64,000 nt of DNA from Gammaproteobacteria bacterium (GCA_018824085.1 JAHJHI010000001.1:30875-94874), one strand, 5' to 3'. Shown: positions 35,838 through 49,378, counted from the stretch's first letter. Notes: a model not told the origin generated them from the sequence alone. A program made the numbers and translations.

Positions 35838-36615
35838 GCCGCCCGACCGCGCCGAGCTCAGCCGCCGCGGCGGCTTGCACCTGTTCGCTGGTGCGCCCGA
35901 AACGGCGTTCGCGCTGCTGGAACGACGTGATCGCGGAGTCTATCGCCGCGCCGTTGAATTCAGGCCACAGGCTGTCGGTGAAATAGAGTTCGGTGTAGGC
36001 GAGTTGCCACAGCAGGAAATTGCTGATGCGCTGCTCGCCGCCAGTGCGGATGAACAGGTCCGGCTCCGGCGCATAGGACATCGCGAGATGCGGCGTCAGA
36101 TCCTGTTCGGCGAAACCTGAACGTTGCTCCGGATGCGCCTGCAGCATGCGCTCGCACGCCTGCATGATGTCCCAGCGGCCGCCGTAGTTCGCCGCTATCG
36201 TCAGGTTCAGTCCGGCATTGCCTTCGGTCAGCGATTCGGCGTTGCGGATGAGTTCGACCAGACGCGGCTCGAATCGGGACAGATCACCGACGACGCGCAG
36301 GCGGATGCCGTTCTCATGCAGGCGCACGACTTCTTCTTCGAGCGCCCGCACGAACAGCTGCATCAGGAAATTGACTTCCTCGGCCGGCCGGCGCCAGTTC
36401 TCCGAGCTGAAGGCGAACAATGTGAGATAGCCCACGCCGCGCTCGGCGCAGCGCGACACCACGGCACGAACGGCCTCCACACCCTTGCGATGTCCGGCAA
36501 CGCGCGGCATGAAACGGCGGCGCGCCCAACGGCCATTGCCATCCATGATGATCGCAATGTGCCGCGGAACCGGGGAGTCGCCGCTGTCGCGCAGCTTACT
36601 GGAACGGGAGGACAA
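35830..36615 (-). CDS. uppS: Undecaprenyl diphosphate synthase
   Basis: The 261-residue cis-prenyltransferase has the catalytic Asp in [35 protein letters not shown]. Further conserved segments are [66 protein letters not shown] and WPEF. It makes the C55 lipid carrier for peptidoglycan and O-antigen. It lies 15 nt after frr. Confidence 0.97.
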   Translation of the reverse strand: MSSRSSKLRDSGDSPVPRHIAIIMDGNGRWARRRFMPRVAGHRKGVEAVRAVVSRCAERGVGYLTLFAFSSENWRRPAEEVNFLMQLFVRALEEEVVRLHENGIRLRVVGDLSRFEPRLVELIRNAESLTEGNAGLNLTIAANYGGRWDIMQACERMLQAHPEQRSGFAEQDLTPHLAMSYAPEPDLFIRTGGEQRISNFLLWQLAYTELYFTDSLWPEFNGAAIDSAITSFQQRERRFGRTSEQVQAAAAAELGAVGRHA

Positions 36616-36630
36616 AATGTCTATCCGCCC

Positions 36631-37188
36631 TCAGACCGCCATCAGATCTTGTTCTTTTTGGGCGAGCATCCTGTCGACTTCCGCGATGGTGCGGTCAGTC
36701 AGCTTCTGCACCTCGTCCTGTGCCCGACGCTCGTCATCCTCGGAGATCGTCTTCGCCTTGACGCCTTCCTTCAGCGCATTGTTCGCGTCACGCCGCAGGT
36801 TGCGCACGGCAACGCGCGCGTTCTCGGCTTCACCGCGCACGACCTTTATCAGCTCCTTGCGCCGCTCTTCGGTCAGCGCAGGCATCGGCACGCGGACGAT
36901 CTCGCCCATGGCGGACGGATTGAGGCCAAGGTCGGAGTCGCGGATCGCCTTCTCGACGACCGGCAGCATCTTCTTTTCCCAGGGCTGCACGCCGATGGCG
37001 CGCGCATCGATGAGCGTCACATTGGCCACCTGCGACAGCGGCACCATGGAACCGTAGTAATCGACCTGGATGTGATCAAGGATGCCCGTATGCGCACGCC
37101 CGGTGCGCACCTTGCCGAAGTCGACTTTGAGCGCCTCCAGCGTCTTCAGCATCTTCTGCTCGGTGGTGTTCTTCAACTCGGGGATCAT
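36631..37188 (-). CDS. frr: Ribosome recycling factor
   Basis: The 185-residue protein has the usual frame: [52 protein letters not shown], then [26 protein letters not shown], and a C-terminal three-helix bundle. With EF-G it splits the post-termination ribosome. A 76-nt gap separates it from pyrH, wider than most gaps in this cluster. The gap may hold a secondary promoter, but none is convincing. Confidence 0.97.
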   Translation of the reverse strand: MIPELKNTTEQKMLKTLEALKVDFGKVRTGRAHTGILDHIQVDYYGSMVPLSQVANVTLIDARAIGVQPWEKKMLPVVEKAIRDSDLGLNPSAMGEIVRVPMPALTEERRKELIKVVRGEAENARVAVRNLRRDANNALKEGVKAKTISEDDERRAQDEVQKLTDRTIAEVDRMLAQKEQDLMAV

Positions 37189-37264
37189 GACGTCGCCTCT
37201 TGTTGGAAGTTGCGGCCGCGCTGCTGCAGCCGGTTGAGCAATGACAAGTGGAACCCGCGCTCCA

Positions 37265-37978
37265 CTATATATGGACCAGCGTGCCCTCGTCTTCGCCGAG
37301 CACGACCCGCTTCAGTGCGCCGGCGTTGAAAATGCTGAAAACCTTGATCGGCAGTTGCTGATCGCGGCACAGCGCAAGTGCCGTGGCGTCCATCACCTTG
37401 AGGTCGCGGCTGATCGCCTCGTCGAAGCTGATGCGATCGTAGCGCGTCGCGCCCGGATCCTTCATCGGGTCGGCGCTGTAGACACCGTCGACCTTCGTCG
37501 CCTTGAGCACGATTTCAGCCTCGATCTCACGCCCGCGCAGCGCGGCAGCGGTATCCGTCGTGAAAAACGGATTGCCGGTGCCCGCCGCGAAGATGACGAC
37601 CTTGCCTTCTTCGAGGTAGCGGATTGCCTTGCCGCGGATGTAGAACTCGACGACCGGTTCGATGCTCAGTGCCGACTGCACGCGTGCGGCAACGCCGGCC
37701 TGACGCATCGCGTCGCCCAGCGCCAGCGCATTCATCACCGTCGCCAGCATGCCCATGTAGTCAGCCGTCGCGCGGTCCATGCCGGCGGCACCGCCGGCAA
37801 CACCGCGGAAAATGTTGCCTCCGCCGATCACAACCCCGACTTCGACGCCGAGTTCCCGGACTTCCGATATCTCCGCAACGATGCGGGCGAGCATGTCGCG
37901 GCTGATGCCATAGTCGTCATCGCCCATGAGGGCTTCGCCCGACAGCTTCAGAAGGATGCGGCGGTAGGCAACGGTCAT
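37265..37978 (-). CDS. pyrH: Uridylate kinase
   Basis: The 237-residue protein phosphorylates UMP to UDP. Its blocks are [80 protein letters not shown] and [26 protein letters not shown]. It belongs to the amino acid kinase fold of hexameric bacterial UMP kinases. It is 9 nt downstream of tsf. Confidence 0.97.
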   Translation of the reverse strand: MTVAYRRILLKLSGEALMGDDDYGISRDMLARIVAEISEVRELGVEVGVVIGGGNIFRGVAGGAAGMDRATADYMGMLATVMNALALGDAMRQAGVAARVQSALSIEPVVEFYIRGKAIRYLEEGKVVIFAAGTGNPFFTTDTAAALRGREIEAEIVLKATKVDGVYSADPMKDPGATRYDRISFDEAISRDLKVMDATALALCRDQQLPIKVFSIFNAGALKRVVLGEDEGTLVHI

Positions 37979-37987
37979 GCAGATTCC

Positions 37988-38887
37988 TTAACGGTTCGCT
38001 GCGGCGGCAGCTGCCTGCGCAGCCACTTCAGCGGCAAAATCGTTCGCTTTCTTCTCGATGCCCTCGCCCACCACGTACAGCGTGAAGCTGGCGATGCGTG
38101 CCGAACGGGCCTTGAGCAATTGCTCGATGGTTTGCTTGCCGTCTTCCGCCTTGACGAAAACCTGACCGAGCAGCGTGACTTCCTTCAGGAACTTCTGCAC
38201 GGAGCCTTCCGCGATCTTCTCGATCATCGCATCCGGCTTGCCGGCTTCGCGCGCCTTTTCGATCGCGACGCGACGTTCCGCCTCGATCAGATCGGCCGAC
38301 ACGCCGGTCGAGTCGAGCGACTTCGGCTTGGATGCGGCGATGTGCATCGCCAGATCCTTGGCCATCGCTTCGTCGCCGCCGACGAGATCGACCAGCACAC
38401 CGATCTTCGAGCCGCCATGCACGTAGCTGGCAACCTTGCCTTCGGCCTGTATGCGCACGAAACGACGGATCGTCATGTTCTCGCCGATTTTGCCGACCAG
38501 TGCTGCGCGGGTCGATTCGACCGTACCGTCGCCCAGCGGCAGCTGCGACAACGCGTCGACATCAGCCGGATTCTTCTCGGCGATCAGACAGGCACAGCCA
38601 TTGACCAGCGCGAGGAAATCGTCATTCTTCGCAACGAAGTCCGTTTCGCAATTCACTTCAATCAGCGAGGCGAGCTTGCCGTCGTCGGAAATGAACAGGC
38701 CGACAATGCCTTCAGCCGTCACGCGGGCTGCCGCCGTGCTCGCCTTGTTGCCGAGCTTCACGCGGAGGATTTCTTCCGCCTTCGACAGGTCGCCGCCAGC
38801 TTCGGTCAGCGCCTTCTTGCATTCCATCATCGGAGCATCGGTCTTCTCACGAAGCTCCTTGACCATTCCTGCGGTGATTTCCGCCAT
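37988..38887 (-). CDS. tsf: Elongation factor Ts
   Basis: The 299-residue protein has the family start [41 protein letters not shown]. The conserved [18 protein letters not shown] is in the core. It exchanges GDP for GTP on EF-Tu. A 69-nt gap from rpsB contains a hairpin (GGGCGC-TGTC-GCGCCC, 38930-38945) without a U-tract, which may attenuate or protect the mRNA. Confidence 0.97.
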   Translation of the reverse strand: MAEITAGMVKELREKTDAPMMECKKALTEAGGDLSKAEEILRVKLGNKASTAAARVTAEGIVGLFISDDGKLASLIEVNCETDFVAKNDDFLALVNGCACLIAEKNPADVDALSQLPLGDGTVESTRAALVGKIGENMTIRRFVRIQAEGKVASYVHGGSKIGVLVDLVGGDEAMAKDLAMHIAASKPKSLDSTGVSADLIEAERRVAIEKAREAGKPDAMIEKIAEGSVQKFLKEVTLLGQVFVKAEDGKQTIEQLLKARSARIASFTLYVVGEGIEKKANDFAAEVAAQAAAAAANR

Positions 38888-38956
38888 GCTAACTCCTGCC
38901 TGTGTCTGAAAAACGCTGGAACACCGGGCGGGCGCTGTCGCGCCCGACCGGCCGGA

Positions 38957-39727
38957 TCAGGCTTCCTGCGCGCCCTCGCCTGCTGTTTCACCTTCGACCT
39001 CGACGAATTCGTCGTCGGACTTCAGCTGGGCAACCAGATCCTGGGCGGCGCTGTTGCGGCCTTCCAGGATCGCGTCCGCCACGCCGGAGGCGTACAGACG
39101 GATGGCGCGACTGGAGTCGTCGTTACCCGGGATGACGTAGTCGACGCCGAGCGGGGAATGGTTGGTATCAACCACGGCAACGATGGGGATGCCCAGCTTG
39201 CTCGCCTCGGTGATGGCGATCTTGTGGTAGCCGACGTCGATGACGAACAGCGCGTCCGGCAGGCCGGCCATGTTCTTGATGCCGCCGATGCTCTTCTGGA
39301 GCTTGGTCAGTTCGCGCTGCAGCACGAGCGCTTCCTTCTTCGGCATGCGTTCCATGCTGCCGTCCTCGACGAGCTGCTCGAGATCCTTCAGGCGCTTGAC
39401 CGACAGCTTCAGCGTCTTGAAGTTGGTCAGCATGCCGCCGAGCCAGCGCTCGTCGATGTAGGGCACGCCCGCGCGCTGCGCTTCTTCAGCGACGATTTCA
39501 CGCGCCTGACGCTTGGTACCCACCATCAGGATGGTGCCCTTGTTGGCCGACATGCGACGGATGAACGTCATCGCCTCGGCGTACTTGGCAACCGTCTTTT
39601 CGAGGTTGATGATGTGGATCTTGTTGCGATGGCCGAAAATGAAGGGGGCCATCTTGGGGTTCCAGAAGCGGGTCTGGTGTCCAAAATGGACACCCGCTTC
39701 CAGCATTTCGCGCATGGATACGGACAT
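38957..39727 (-). CDS. rpsB: 30S ribosomal protein S2
   Basis: The ATG at 39727 gives 256 residues starting [82 protein letters not shown] and [36 protein letters not shown] are family blocks. An acidic tail follows. The 52 additional upstream codons of the track ORF are leader. It heads the long cluster. In E. coli S2 represses its own mRNA, which could explain the roughly 150-nt leader here. Confidence 0.97.
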   Translation of the reverse strand: MSVSMREMLEAGVHFGHQTRFWNPKMAPFIFGHRNKIHIINLEKTVAKYAEAMTFIRRMSANKGTILMVGTKRQAREIVAEEAQRAGVPYIDERWLGGMLTNFKTLKLSVKRLKDLEQLVEDGSMERMPKKEALVLQRELTKLQKSIGGIKNMAGLPDALFVIDVGYHKIAITEASKLGIPIVAVVDTNHSPLGVDYVIPGNDDSSRAIRLYASGVADAILEGRNSAAQDLVAQLKSDDEFVEVEGETAGEGAQEA

Positions 39728-39884
39728 TCGAGTCTCCGAACAGGGTTTGACCTCCGCCCGGCCGTGTTCGCAACCGGAAATACCGGCTACGCACCCTATC
39801 GGTTCAGCCGCGAAACAACGCGGCACCGGGCGTGTGGATTTGTCTGACGCACCCGTTATGGGCGCTGGAATCAAACAGCCCAAG

Positions 39885-39914
39885 ATTGTAGCAGCCGCAA
39901 TGCAACAAACTCAA
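39885..39914 (-). promoter_or_regulatory. Likely rpsB promoter
   Basis: On the minus strand TTGAGT (39909-39914) and TACAAT (39885-39890) are separated by 18 nt. They lie about 160 nt upstream of rpsB, leaving a leader of the length expected for S2 autoregulation. The reading is by eye. Confidence 0.55.
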
Positions 39915-39997
39915 GTCGCGCAGATGACGGACGTTTGCCGCACGCAGTGGCTTGGGCTAACCTCTTCCCTCTTCAAGCCAAGTCAAAGAGCCTTTTC

Positions 39998-40816
39998 ATG
40001 AGCGTCACCATCAAGACCGAGGACGAGATCGCAAGCATGCGCATTGCCTGCCGGCTCGCTTCGGAAGTCCTCGACTACATCGAACCGCACGTCCAGCCCG
40101 GCGTCACGACCGGCGAGCTGGACCGCCTGTGCCACGACTACATGGTCAATGTGCAGCAGACCATCCCGGCGCCGCTGAACTACGCACCGCCTGGCTACAG
40201 CCCTTACCCGAAGTCGATCTGCGCGTCGGTGAACCACCAGGTCTGCCACGGCATACCGGGCGAGCGCGCTCTCAAGAAAGGCGACATCGTCAATCTCGAC
40301 ATCACCGTCATCAAGGACGGCTTTCACGGCGACACCAGCCGCATGTTCATCGTCGGCGGCGAATCGACGAAGCAGGCCAGCCGTCTGTGTAGCATCACCT
40401 ACGAATGCCTGTGGGTGGGCATCGCCCGGGTGCGCCCGGGCGCGCATCTGGGCGACATCGGCCACGCGATCCAGCGGCACGCGGAAAGCAACGGCTTTTC
40501 CGTGGTGCGCGAATTCTGCGGGCACGGCATCGGCCGCAAGTTTCACGAAGAGCCGCAGGTGCTGCACTACGGCAAGGCGAACACCGGCATGGAACTGAAG
40601 GAAGGCATGATCTTCACGATCGAGCCGATGGTGAATGCCGGCCGTGCCGCCGTGTCGGAACTGCCGGACGGCTGGACCATCGTGACGCGCGACCGCAGCC
40701 TGTCTGCGCAGTGGGAGCACACGGTGCTCGTTACCTCCGACGGTCATGAAGTGCTGACGGTATCGGCCGGCAGCCCGCCGCCGGCGCTGACCGGTGACGC
40801 CGCCCGGGCCGCCTGA
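39998..40816 (+). CDS. map: Methionine aminopeptidase, type I
   Basis: The ATG at 39998 follows AAAGAG and gives 272 residues. Metal ligands lie in VNLDITVIKDGFHGDTSRMF, FCGHGIGRKFHEEPQVLHYG, GMIFTIEPMVNAG and WEHTVLV. It removes initiator Met from nascent proteins after deformylation. The gene is divergent from rpsB, a common arrangement, and is followed after 3 nt by glnD. Confidence 0.97.
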   Translation: MSVTIKTEDEIASMRIACRLASEVLDYIEPHVQPGVTTGELDRLCHDYMVNVQQTIPAPLNYAPPGYSPYPKSICASVNHQVCHGIPGERALKKGDIVNLDITVIKDGFHGDTSRMFIVGGESTKQASRLCSITYECLWVGIARVRPGAHLGDIGHAIQRHAESNGFSVVREFCGHGIGRKFHEEPQVLHYGKANTGMELKEGMIFTIEPMVNAGRAAVSELPDGWTIVTRDRSLSAQWEHTVLVTSDGHEVLTVSAGSPPPALTGDAARAA

Positions 40817-40819
40817 TCC

Positions 40820-43402
40820 GTGGATGCCGCCGTCTGCTCCGACGCGCTGCGCGGCCTCGTCACGTCGCTGAAAGGCGAACTCGCGGCCACGCAGCAGACG
40901 CTGCGCGAGAACTTCGAACGGGACGGTCACAGCCTGCGCCTGCTGCGCGGGCGGGCACGTGCCGTTGACCACGCGCTGCGCCGCCTGTGGGCGGCGGTCG
41001 GCATTCCGCGCAGCGCGACGCTGATCGCCGTCGGCGGCTATGGCCGCGGCGAGCTCTACCCGTCGTCCGACGTGGACCTGCTGTTCCTGATGCCGCCCAA
41101 GGTGTCGGGCGACACCGAAGCGCGGCTTGAACAACTGGTCGGGTTGCTGTGGGACATCGGACTGGACATCGGCCACAGCGTGCGCTCCGTCAGCCAGTGC
41201 GCAGACGAGGCATCGCGCGACATCACGGTGGAAACGACGATGCTCGAAGCGCGCATGCTGGCGGGCTCGCGCAAGCTGTTCCAGACGCTGACCGGTGCGC
41301 TCGCGGCGCAGCGCGATCAGGGAGCCTTCTTCAAGGCCAAGCGGCTGGAGCAGGACGAACGCCATCAACGCTTCCAGGAAACGCCGTACAGCCTGGAGCC
41401 GAATTGCAAGGAAAGCCCCGGCGGCCTGCGCGATCTGCAGGTGATCCAGTGGATCGCGCACGCCAGCCATCTTGGCGCAAGCTGGGCCGAACTGGCCGCG
41501 CGCGGCCTCGTCACGCCGGAGGAATCCCGCCAGCTCGGCCGGGTCGAGCGCTTCATGCGCGACACACGCGTCCGGCTGCACCTGATCGCGCGTCGCCGCG
41601 AAGACCGCCTGATCTTCGATCACCAGGAGGCCCTGGCGAGCGCCTTCGGCATGCACGCAACGCCGACTCGGCGGGCATCCGAAGTGTTCATGCAGCACTA
41701 CTACCGCCACGCCAAGACGATCACCCAGCTCAACACGATATTGCTGCAGAACATGTCCGCGGTCATCTTCCCGACCGACGACAGCGCGGCAAAGCCGATC
41801 AACGAGCGCTTCCAGTCCAGCCGCGAACTGCTGGACGTGGTGTCCGAAGACGTTTTCGAACAGACGCCAAGCGCCATTCTCGAGTGCTTCACGCTGCTGC
41901 AGACGCACAGCGAACTCAAGGGCATGACGGCCCGCACGCTGCGCGCACTGTGGGGTGCGCGCACACTGATCGACTCGAATTTCCGGCGTGATCCGGTCAA
42001 CCGCGCCCTCTTCCTGTCGCTGTTCCAGCAGACACGGGGGCTGGTGCACGAAATCCGCCGCATGAACCAATACGGCATCCTCGGCCGCTACCTGCCCGCG
42101 TTCGGGCGCATCGTCGGCCAGATGCAACACGACCTCTTCCACGTCTATACGGTCGACCAGCACATCCTCCAGGTCATGCGCAACGTTCGCCGCTTCACGA
42201 TGGCGGAGCACGCCCATGAGTACCCGTTGCTGTCGCGCCTGATCACCAGCTTCGATCGGCGCTGGCCGCTCTACCTGTCTGCGCTGTTTCACGACATTGC
42301 AAAGGGGCGTGGCGGCGACCATTCCCAGCTGGGCATGCGCGACGCGCGGCTGTTCTGCCGCCAGCACGGCCTTGGCGCAGAAGACGGCGATCTCGTCGTG
42401 TTCCTCGTCGAGCATCACCTGTCGATGTCGTCCGTCGCACAGAAACAGGATCTGTCGGATCCGGACGTCATTCGCGCGTTCGCGGACGTCGTCAAGACAG
42501 AAAGACGACTCACCGCGCTGTACATCCTGACCCACGCCGACATCCGGGGCACCAGCCCGAAGGTGTGGAACGCATGGCGGGGCAAGCTGCTGGAAGACCT
42601 GTACTTCGCGACGATGCGGGTGCTTCAGGGGGGTGACGCCCGGGCCGCCGACGGAACGGACCGGCAGGAAGAGGCACGCCACCTGTTGCGCTATTTCGGC
42701 TTGCGCGAGGGCGTGGAAAACAACTTCTGGTCGCGCCTGGACACCGTCTATTTCATGCGCCACGAGCCGGACGAGATCGCCTGGCATACGCGCATGCTGT
42801 ATTTCCAGGTGGATGCGGCCGCGCCGGTCGTGAAGGCCCGCCCGAACCATGTCGGCGACGGACTGCAGGTCATGGCGTACGCACCGGACCAGCCCGACCT
42901 CTTCGTGCGTCTGTGCGGCTTTTTCGGCCGCCTCGGCTACAGCATCGCCGACGCCAAGATCCACACCACGACCGACGGACACGCACTCGACAGCTTCATA
43001 CTGCTCGATCCGAACGGCCACCTGAACTCGCGCGACATGATCGCGCTGATCGAATCCGGCCTTGCCGAGCGGCTGCAGGCCGCCGCGCCGGTGGAACAAC
43101 CGTTGACTGGCCGCCTGTCGAGGGAGGTGCGCCACTTTCCGATCACGCCGGAAGTCCTCATCAAGCCGGACGAGCGCAGGCAGCATCACATCATGCACGT
43201 CACGGCCGCCGACCGCCCCGGCCTGCTGTACTCCATCGCCCGAGTGCTCGCCGCCCATCACGTCAACCTCCACACCGCAAAGATCACCACGCTGGGCGAT
43301 CGCGCAGAGGACGTTTTCCTGATTTCGGGAGAAGCGCTCGCGAAGAGCACGACGCTGATCCGCCTCGAGCAGGAGTTGCTCGCTGAACTGGCCATCTCCT
43401 GA
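40820..43402 (+). CDS. glnD: Bifunctional uridylyltransferase/uridylyl-removing enzyme GlnD
   Basis: The 860-residue protein starts at GTG 40820, 3 nt after map. The nucleotidyltransferase motif GGYGRGELYPSSDVDLLFL lies near residue 72. An HD domain is near residue 490 (LFHDIAKGRGGDHSQLG). Two C-terminal ACT domains sense glutamine (PDLFVRLCGFFGRLGYSIADAKIHTT and ADRPGLLYSIARVLAAHHVNLHTAKITT). It uridylylates PII proteins according to nitrogen status. Downstream a weak GC hairpin and a seven-T run (43436-43442) may terminate it. Confidence 0.97.
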   Translation: MDAAVCSDALRGLVTSLKGELAATQQTLRENFERDGHSLRLLRGRARAVDHALRRLWAAVGIPRSATLIAVGGYGRGELYPSSDVDLLFLMPPKVSGDTEARLEQLVGLLWDIGLDIGHSVRSVSQCADEASRDITVETTMLEARMLAGSRKLFQTLTGALAAQRDQGAFFKAKRLEQDERHQRFQETPYSLEPNCKESPGGLRDLQVIQWIAHASHLGASWAELAARGLVTPEESRQLGRVERFMRDTRVRLHLIARRREDRLIFDHQEALASAFGMHATPTRRASEVFMQHYYRHAKTITQLNTILLQNMSAVIFPTDDSAAKPINERFQSSRELLDVVSEDVFEQTPSAILECFTLLQTHSELKGMTARTLRALWGARTLIDSNFRRDPVNRALFLSLFQQTRGLVHEIRRMNQYGILGRYLPAFGRIVGQMQHDLFHVYTVDQHILQVMRNVRRFTMAEHAHEYPLLSRLITSFDRRWPLYLSALFHDIAKGRGGDHSQLGMRDARLFCRQHGLGAEDGDLVVFLVEHHLSMSSVAQKQDLSDPDVIRAFADVVKTERRLTALYILTHADIRGTSPKVWNAWRGKLLEDLYFATMRVLQGGDARAADGTDRQEEARHLLRYFGLREGVENNFWSRLDTVYFMRHEPDEIAWHTRMLYFQVDAAAPVVKARPNHVGDGLQVMAYAPDQPDLFVRLCGFFGRLGYSIADAKIHTTTDGHALDSFILLDPNGHLNSRDMIALIESGLAERLQAAAPVEQPLTGRLSREVRHFPITPEVLIKPDERRQHHIMHVTAADRPGLLYSIARVLAAHHVNLHTAKITTLGDRAEDVFLISGEALAKSTTLIRLEQELLAELAIS

Positions 43403-43475
43403 GCGCGGGATCGCCACGTAACGGGCGGAGCGTTCTTTTTTTCCATCCGGCCCGCAACCACCGTTACCGGCCGGC

Positions 43476-46124
43476 ATGCACGGGATTCCACCGGTGAGCT
43501 TTGCCACACAGAACGCCAACACCACGTCGCCCGCCGTCAGGGCGCAGCCGCTGCTGCTGGCCGCGCTGGCGCTCCTGCTCGGACTGGGTCTGACGGCTTA
43601 CGTGGCGCGCAACGAGACCGAGCAGGCCTATCAGCGCCAGCGCAACGAAGCGGCGGCACACGCCGGGCTCGTTCGCGCCCGGCTCGAAAGCGAGATCAAC
43701 AGCGCCGCCCATCTGTCACTGGGTCTGGTCAGCTATATCGCGGCCAATCCGGGCTTCAGCGCCACCGACTTCGAACGGGTCGCCGAGCGGATGGTTGCCT
43801 ATGGCCGGCACCTGCGCTCGATCGGTGTCGGGCCGGACAACGTGCTGCGCTACGTCTACCCGCTGGCCGGCAACGAGAGGGCGATCGGCCTGAACTACAT
43901 GGAAACCCCGTCGCAGCGCGACACCGTGCTGCGGATGATGCAGAGCCACCGCATCGTGGTTGCCGGCCCGCTCGAGCTCGTGCAGGGCGGCATAGGCCTG
44001 ATCAACCGCTTTCCGATCTTTCTGCGGCCCGAGAGCGGCCAACCGGAGCGCTACTGGGGGCTTGCCTCCGTCGTGCTCGACTTCGATTCGCTGCTCGACG
44101 CAAGCGGTTTGAAAAACACGGACTCGCTCGTCAGCTATGCGCTGCGCGGACGTGACGGCCTGGGCGCCGACGGTGACGTCATATTCGGTCCGGCCGAGCT
44201 GTTCGACGCGGAGCCCGTGCTGCTCGACGTCGTGCTGCCGGACAGCGCGCGCTGGCAACTCGCCGCCGCACCGCCCGGCGGCTGGCGCACCGGTCTGGAC
44301 GACTTCCGGGTCCGGGCCATCTGGTCCGCCGGCGTCCTCGTATCGATCGCGATTTCCGGCCTGCTTTTCATCGGACAGCTGCAGATCCGGCGCATCCAGG
44401 CGCGTGACGCAGAGCTGTCTCTGGCGGCGAGCGTCATCCAGAGCTCCAACGAAGCCATCATGATCACCGACGCCGGCGACCGCATCGTCGCGGTCAACCC
44501 GGCCTTCAGCACGCTCACCGGACACTCGCGCGACGAGGTGCTTGGCCGGCTGTCGGCCGACGTGATGTCGGGCCCGGGCGCAAGCGACAGTCCGTTGTCG
44601 CTTGCGCAGCGCATCGCAGCCGACGGGTTCTGGTCCGGCGAGCTGGAGGACACGCGCGCCAATGGCGAAACCTATCCCAAGCTGCTCAGCGTGTATCCGG
44701 TGCGCGACGCACACGGCAACATCGCGAACTACGTCCATTCGTTCAGCGACATCAGCGAACGCAAGGCGGCGGAACAGAAGATCCATCACCTCGCCCATCA
44801 TGACGCGCTGACCGGACTGCCCAACCGCATGAACCTGCAGGAACGCATGGAGCAGGCCATGGCACAGGCGCAGCGCCATGAAACGATGATCGCCGTGATG
44901 ATGATCGACCTCGATCACTTCAAGGACATCAACGACACGCTGGGTCATCACGTCGGCGACGCCCTGCTGGAAGAGGTGGCGCGCCGGCTGCTCGGCTGCG
45001 TGCGCCAGAGTGACGTCGTGGCGCGACTTGGCGGCGACGAATTCGTCGTGCTGGTGACCAATCTTGCGTCAACTCAGGTCGCCGCCGCCGTCGCCGAGAA
45101 GATTGTTGCGACCCTCGGCGCACCGTACCAGATCGGCGAGTACCGGCTGCATTCGACACCCAGTGTCGGCATCGACCTGTATCCGGTCGACGGCTCGACC
45201 GTCGACGCGCTGCTGCGCAATGTGGACACCGCCATGTACCACGCCAAGGCGTCCGGCCGGAACAACTACCAGTTCTTCAACGACAGCATGGCCGCCAATG
45301 TGAGCGAGCGCCTCGCACTGCAGAGCAGCCTGCACCAGGCCATCGCGGGCCGCCAGTTCGTCCTGCACTACCAGCCGCAGATCAACACCGCCGACGGACG
45401 CGTCATCGGTGTCGAGGCGCTGGTGCGCTGGAACCATCCGCAGCGCGGCCTCGTCGGTCCGGACAAGTTCATACCGATCGCCGAGGAAAGCGACCTCATC
45501 ATCCTGCTCGGAGAATGGATCCTGCAGGAGGCCTGTCGCCAGCTCAGCATCTGGCGGGCGGCCGGATTGCCGCTGGGCATGGCGGTGAACCTGTCAGCAC
45601 GGCAGCTGCGATCGAAGAACCTGCTGCGGCAAGTGCGCGAAGCACTGCTCAAGTACGACTTTCGCCCGGGCGACCTGGAACTCGAAATCACCGAAAGCGT
45701 CGCGATGGAAAACCCAGAGGGCACGGTGCTGATGCTGAACCAGCTGCGCGAGCTGGGCATCGAACTGGCGATCGACGACTTCGGCACCGGCTATTCGTCG
45801 CTCAGCCACCTGAAGCTGATGCCGTTGCAGCGCCTGAAGATCGACCGCTCCTTCGTGAAGGACATCGAAACCGATCCCGACGACGCGGCCATCTGCGCGG
45901 CCACCGTCAGCCTTGCCCACAACATCGGCCTGAGCGTCGTGGCCGAGGGCGTCGAGACCGAAGCCCAACTGGCCTTCCTCGGTCACCTCGGCTGCGAAAC
46001 CGTACAGGGCTATCTGTTCAGCCGGCCGCTGCCGGCGGCCGAGGCGGAAGCCTGGATCCGCCAGCGCATGGCCGCTCAGTCATCGGCGCCCGCGTCGACA
46101 CCGGGAAACAGCACGTCGGTGTAG
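43476..46124 (+). CDS. CHASE-PAS-GGDEF-EAL membrane protein (c-di-GMP turnover)
   Basis: The 882-residue protein has a membrane helix at about 25-45 and a periplasmic CHASE-type sensor at about 60-280 ([29 protein letters not shown]). A second helix ([19 protein letters not shown]) and a PAS domain follow ([37 protein letters not shown]). The GGDEF motif at about 519 is intact ([12 protein letters not shown]). The EAL domain at about 620-865 has [23 protein letters not shown] and [11 protein letters not shown]. Both diguanylate cyclase and phosphodiesterase activity are possible. Its last 49 nt overlap the convergent def gene. Confidence 0.94.
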   Translation: MHGIPPVSFATQNANTTSPAVRAQPLLLAALALLLGLGLTAYVARNETEQAYQRQRNEAAAHAGLVRARLESEINSAAHLSLGLVSYIAANPGFSATDFERVAERMVAYGRHLRSIGVGPDNVLRYVYPLAGNERAIGLNYMETPSQRDTVLRMMQSHRIVVAGPLELVQGGIGLINRFPIFLRPESGQPERYWGLASVVLDFDSLLDASGLKNTDSLVSYALRGRDGLGADGDVIFGPAELFDAEPVLLDVVLPDSARWQLAAAPPGGWRTGLDDFRVRAIWSAGVLVSIAISGLLFIGQLQIRRIQARDAELSLAASVIQSSNEAIMITDAGDRIVAVNPAFSTLTGHSRDEVLGRLSADVMSGPGASDSPLSLAQRIAADGFWSGELEDTRANGETYPKLLSVYPVRDAHGNIANYVHSFSDISERKAAEQKIHHLAHHDALTGLPNRMNLQERMEQAMAQAQRHETMIAVMMIDLDHFKDINDTLGHHVGDALLEEVARRLLGCVRQSDVVARLGGDEFVVLVTNLASTQVAAAVAEKIVATLGAPYQIGEYRLHSTPSVGIDLYPVDGSTVDALLRNVDTAMYHAKASGRNNYQFFNDSMAANVSERLALQSSLHQAIAGRQFVLHYQPQINTADGRVIGVEALVRWNHPQRGLVGPDKFIPIAEESDLIILLGEWILQEACRQLSIWRAAGLPLGMAVNLSARQLRSKNLLRQVREALLKYDFRPGDLELEITESVAMENPEGTVLMLNQLRELGIELAIDDFGTGYSSLSHLKLMPLQRLKIDRSFVKDIETDPDDAAICAATVSLAHNIGLSVVAEGVETEAQLAFLGHLGCETVQGYLFSRPLPAAEAEAWIRQRMAAQSSAPASTPGNSTSV

Positions 46125-46609
46125 CCAAAGCGGCTGAAATCGGTCACCCGCATCGGATACAGGATGCCATCGAGATGATCGCACTCGTGCTGGACCACCC
46201 TGGCGTGAAAGCCGTCCACGGTCCGGTCGATCAGGTTGCCGTCCGGATCGCGCCCGCCATAGCGCAGACGGCCGTGCCTGGCGACGACGCCACGCAGACC
46301 GGGCACCGACAGGCAACCTTCCCAGCCCTCCTCCATGGTGTCGCCCAGCGGCGTCAGCACTGGATTGACCAGCACCGTGAACGGCACGACCGGCGCGTCC
46401 GGATAGCGCGCCGATGGCGAGCCGCCGAACACGACGACGCGCAGGTCGACGCCGATCTGCGGAGCCGCCAGCCCGGCGCCGTCGGCGGCGTGCATGGTGT
46501 CGACCAGATCCGCAACCAGCGCCTGCAGCGCCGGCGTGCCGAACTCGGTGACCGGCTGGCAGACGCTCAGCAGACGCGGATCTCCCATGCGCAGGATTTC
46601 GCGTATCAC
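46076..46609 (-). CDS. def: Peptide deformylase
   Basis: The 177-residue protein has the three metalloprotease motifs: [28 protein letters not shown] (the metal-ligand Cys) and [14 protein letters not shown] (two His ligands and the catalytic Glu). It removes the formyl group from new proteins. The start overlaps the MTA/MTI phosphorylase gene by 4 nt. It is not next to fmt, as in many bacteria, so a second copy may exist elsewhere. Confidence 0.95.
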   Translation of the reverse strand: MIREILRMGDPRLLSVCQPVTEFGTPALQALVADLVDTMHAADGAGLAAPQIGVDLRVVVFGGSPSARYPDAPVVPFTVLVNPVLTPLGDTMEEGWEGCLSVPGLRGVVARHGRLRYGGRDPDGNLIDRTVDGFHARVVQHECDHLDGILYPMRVTDFSRFGYTDVLFPGVDAGADD

Positions 46610-47355
46610 GGGCAGGCTCCGCCGATGCAGAGCTGTTCGAGCACGCGTCGCGTGCGCGTCATCGCCTCCTGCAGCATGTCCTCGATGGCCGACATGCGGA
46701 TGCCGTGTTCCGACTCACCGCGTCCCGCCGCGTGGTTCACGACAACATTGATGGCCGCGTAGGCCAACCCGGCTTCGCGCGCAAGCACCGCTTCGGGCAT
46801 GCCCGTCATGCCGACGACGTCGGCGCCGTCACGCTCGAGCCGGTTGACCTCTGCCGCCGTTTCGAGCCGAGGCCCCTGCGTGGCGGCATAGACGGCGCCA
46901 TCCACCACTGCTTCGCCGGCCCGTGCCGCAGCCGCCAGCAGCGCCATGCGCAGATCGCCGTCGTAGGGCTCGGTGAAGTCGATGTGCCTGACCTGCCCGT
47001 CGTGACCGTCAAAGAAGGTGCTGTGGCGCCCCCACGTGTAGTCGATGATCTGATGCGGCACCACCAGCGATCCCGGCCCGAGGTCGGCGCGGATGCCGCC
47101 GACCGACGCGACCGACACGATGTGGGTCACGCCGGCAGCGCGCAGCGCGGAAATGTTCGCCCGGTAGTTGACCCGATGCGGCGGAATCGTGTGCCCGTAG
47201 CCGTGCCGGGCGATGAATGCCAGCTCGCGGCCGGCGAGGCTTCCAAGCGTCAGCGGACCGGAAGGTTCGCCGTAAGGCGTGCGCACGACTTCGCGCCTTG
47301 CGACGTCGAGGTTGGCAAGCTGGGTCAGTCCGCTGCCTCCGATGATGGCCAGCAT
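46606..47355 (-). CDS. MTA phosphorylase-family enzyme, probably S-methyl-5'-thioinosine phosphorylase
   Basis: The 249-residue protein is a PNP/MTAP-family enzyme: [70 protein letters not shown] and [33 protein letters not shown]. The VVVNHAAG region, where adenine-specific MTAPs carry an Asp, suggests the methylthioinosine-specific form known from Pseudomonas. It salvages the by-product of polyamine synthesis. The exact purine preference is inferred. It shares an operon with def. Confidence 0.85.
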   Translation of the reverse strand: MLAIIGGSGLTQLANLDVARREVVRTPYGEPSGPLTLGSLAGRELAFIARHGYGHTIPPHRVNYRANISALRAAGVTHIVSVASVGGIRADLGPGSLVVPHQIIDYTWGRHSTFFDGHDGQVRHIDFTEPYDGDLRMALLAAAARAGEAVVDGAVYAATQGPRLETAAEVNRLERDGADVVGMTGMPEAVLAREAGLAYAAINVVVNHAAGRGESEHGIRMSAIEDMLQEAMTRTRRVLEQLCIGGACP

Positions 47356-47531
47356 TGATGTGCTCCATAAGGTCGAACGCGCAAGTCTAGCAGCCGCGAA
47401 ATGGCCGGCGCACCGGCTGCGCCCGGACGGACGGTACCGCCCCGCCGCAACGGCACGGAGTGAACGAGCGCCGGTCTGTAATCAACGGCATGCTAAACTC
47501 GCGTGTTTATCTTTTGCGTCGCACCATTCCA

Positions 47532-49346
<1,815 letters not shown>

Positions 49347-49378
49347 TCGCAGGCGTCCCTGCCGCAGTTCGTGAAAAG

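Noticed and set aside
39983-43525. 1180-codon minus-strand ORF opposite map and glnD
   Set aside because: It is antisense to two firmly identified genes, matches no family, and arises from GC-rich codon bias.
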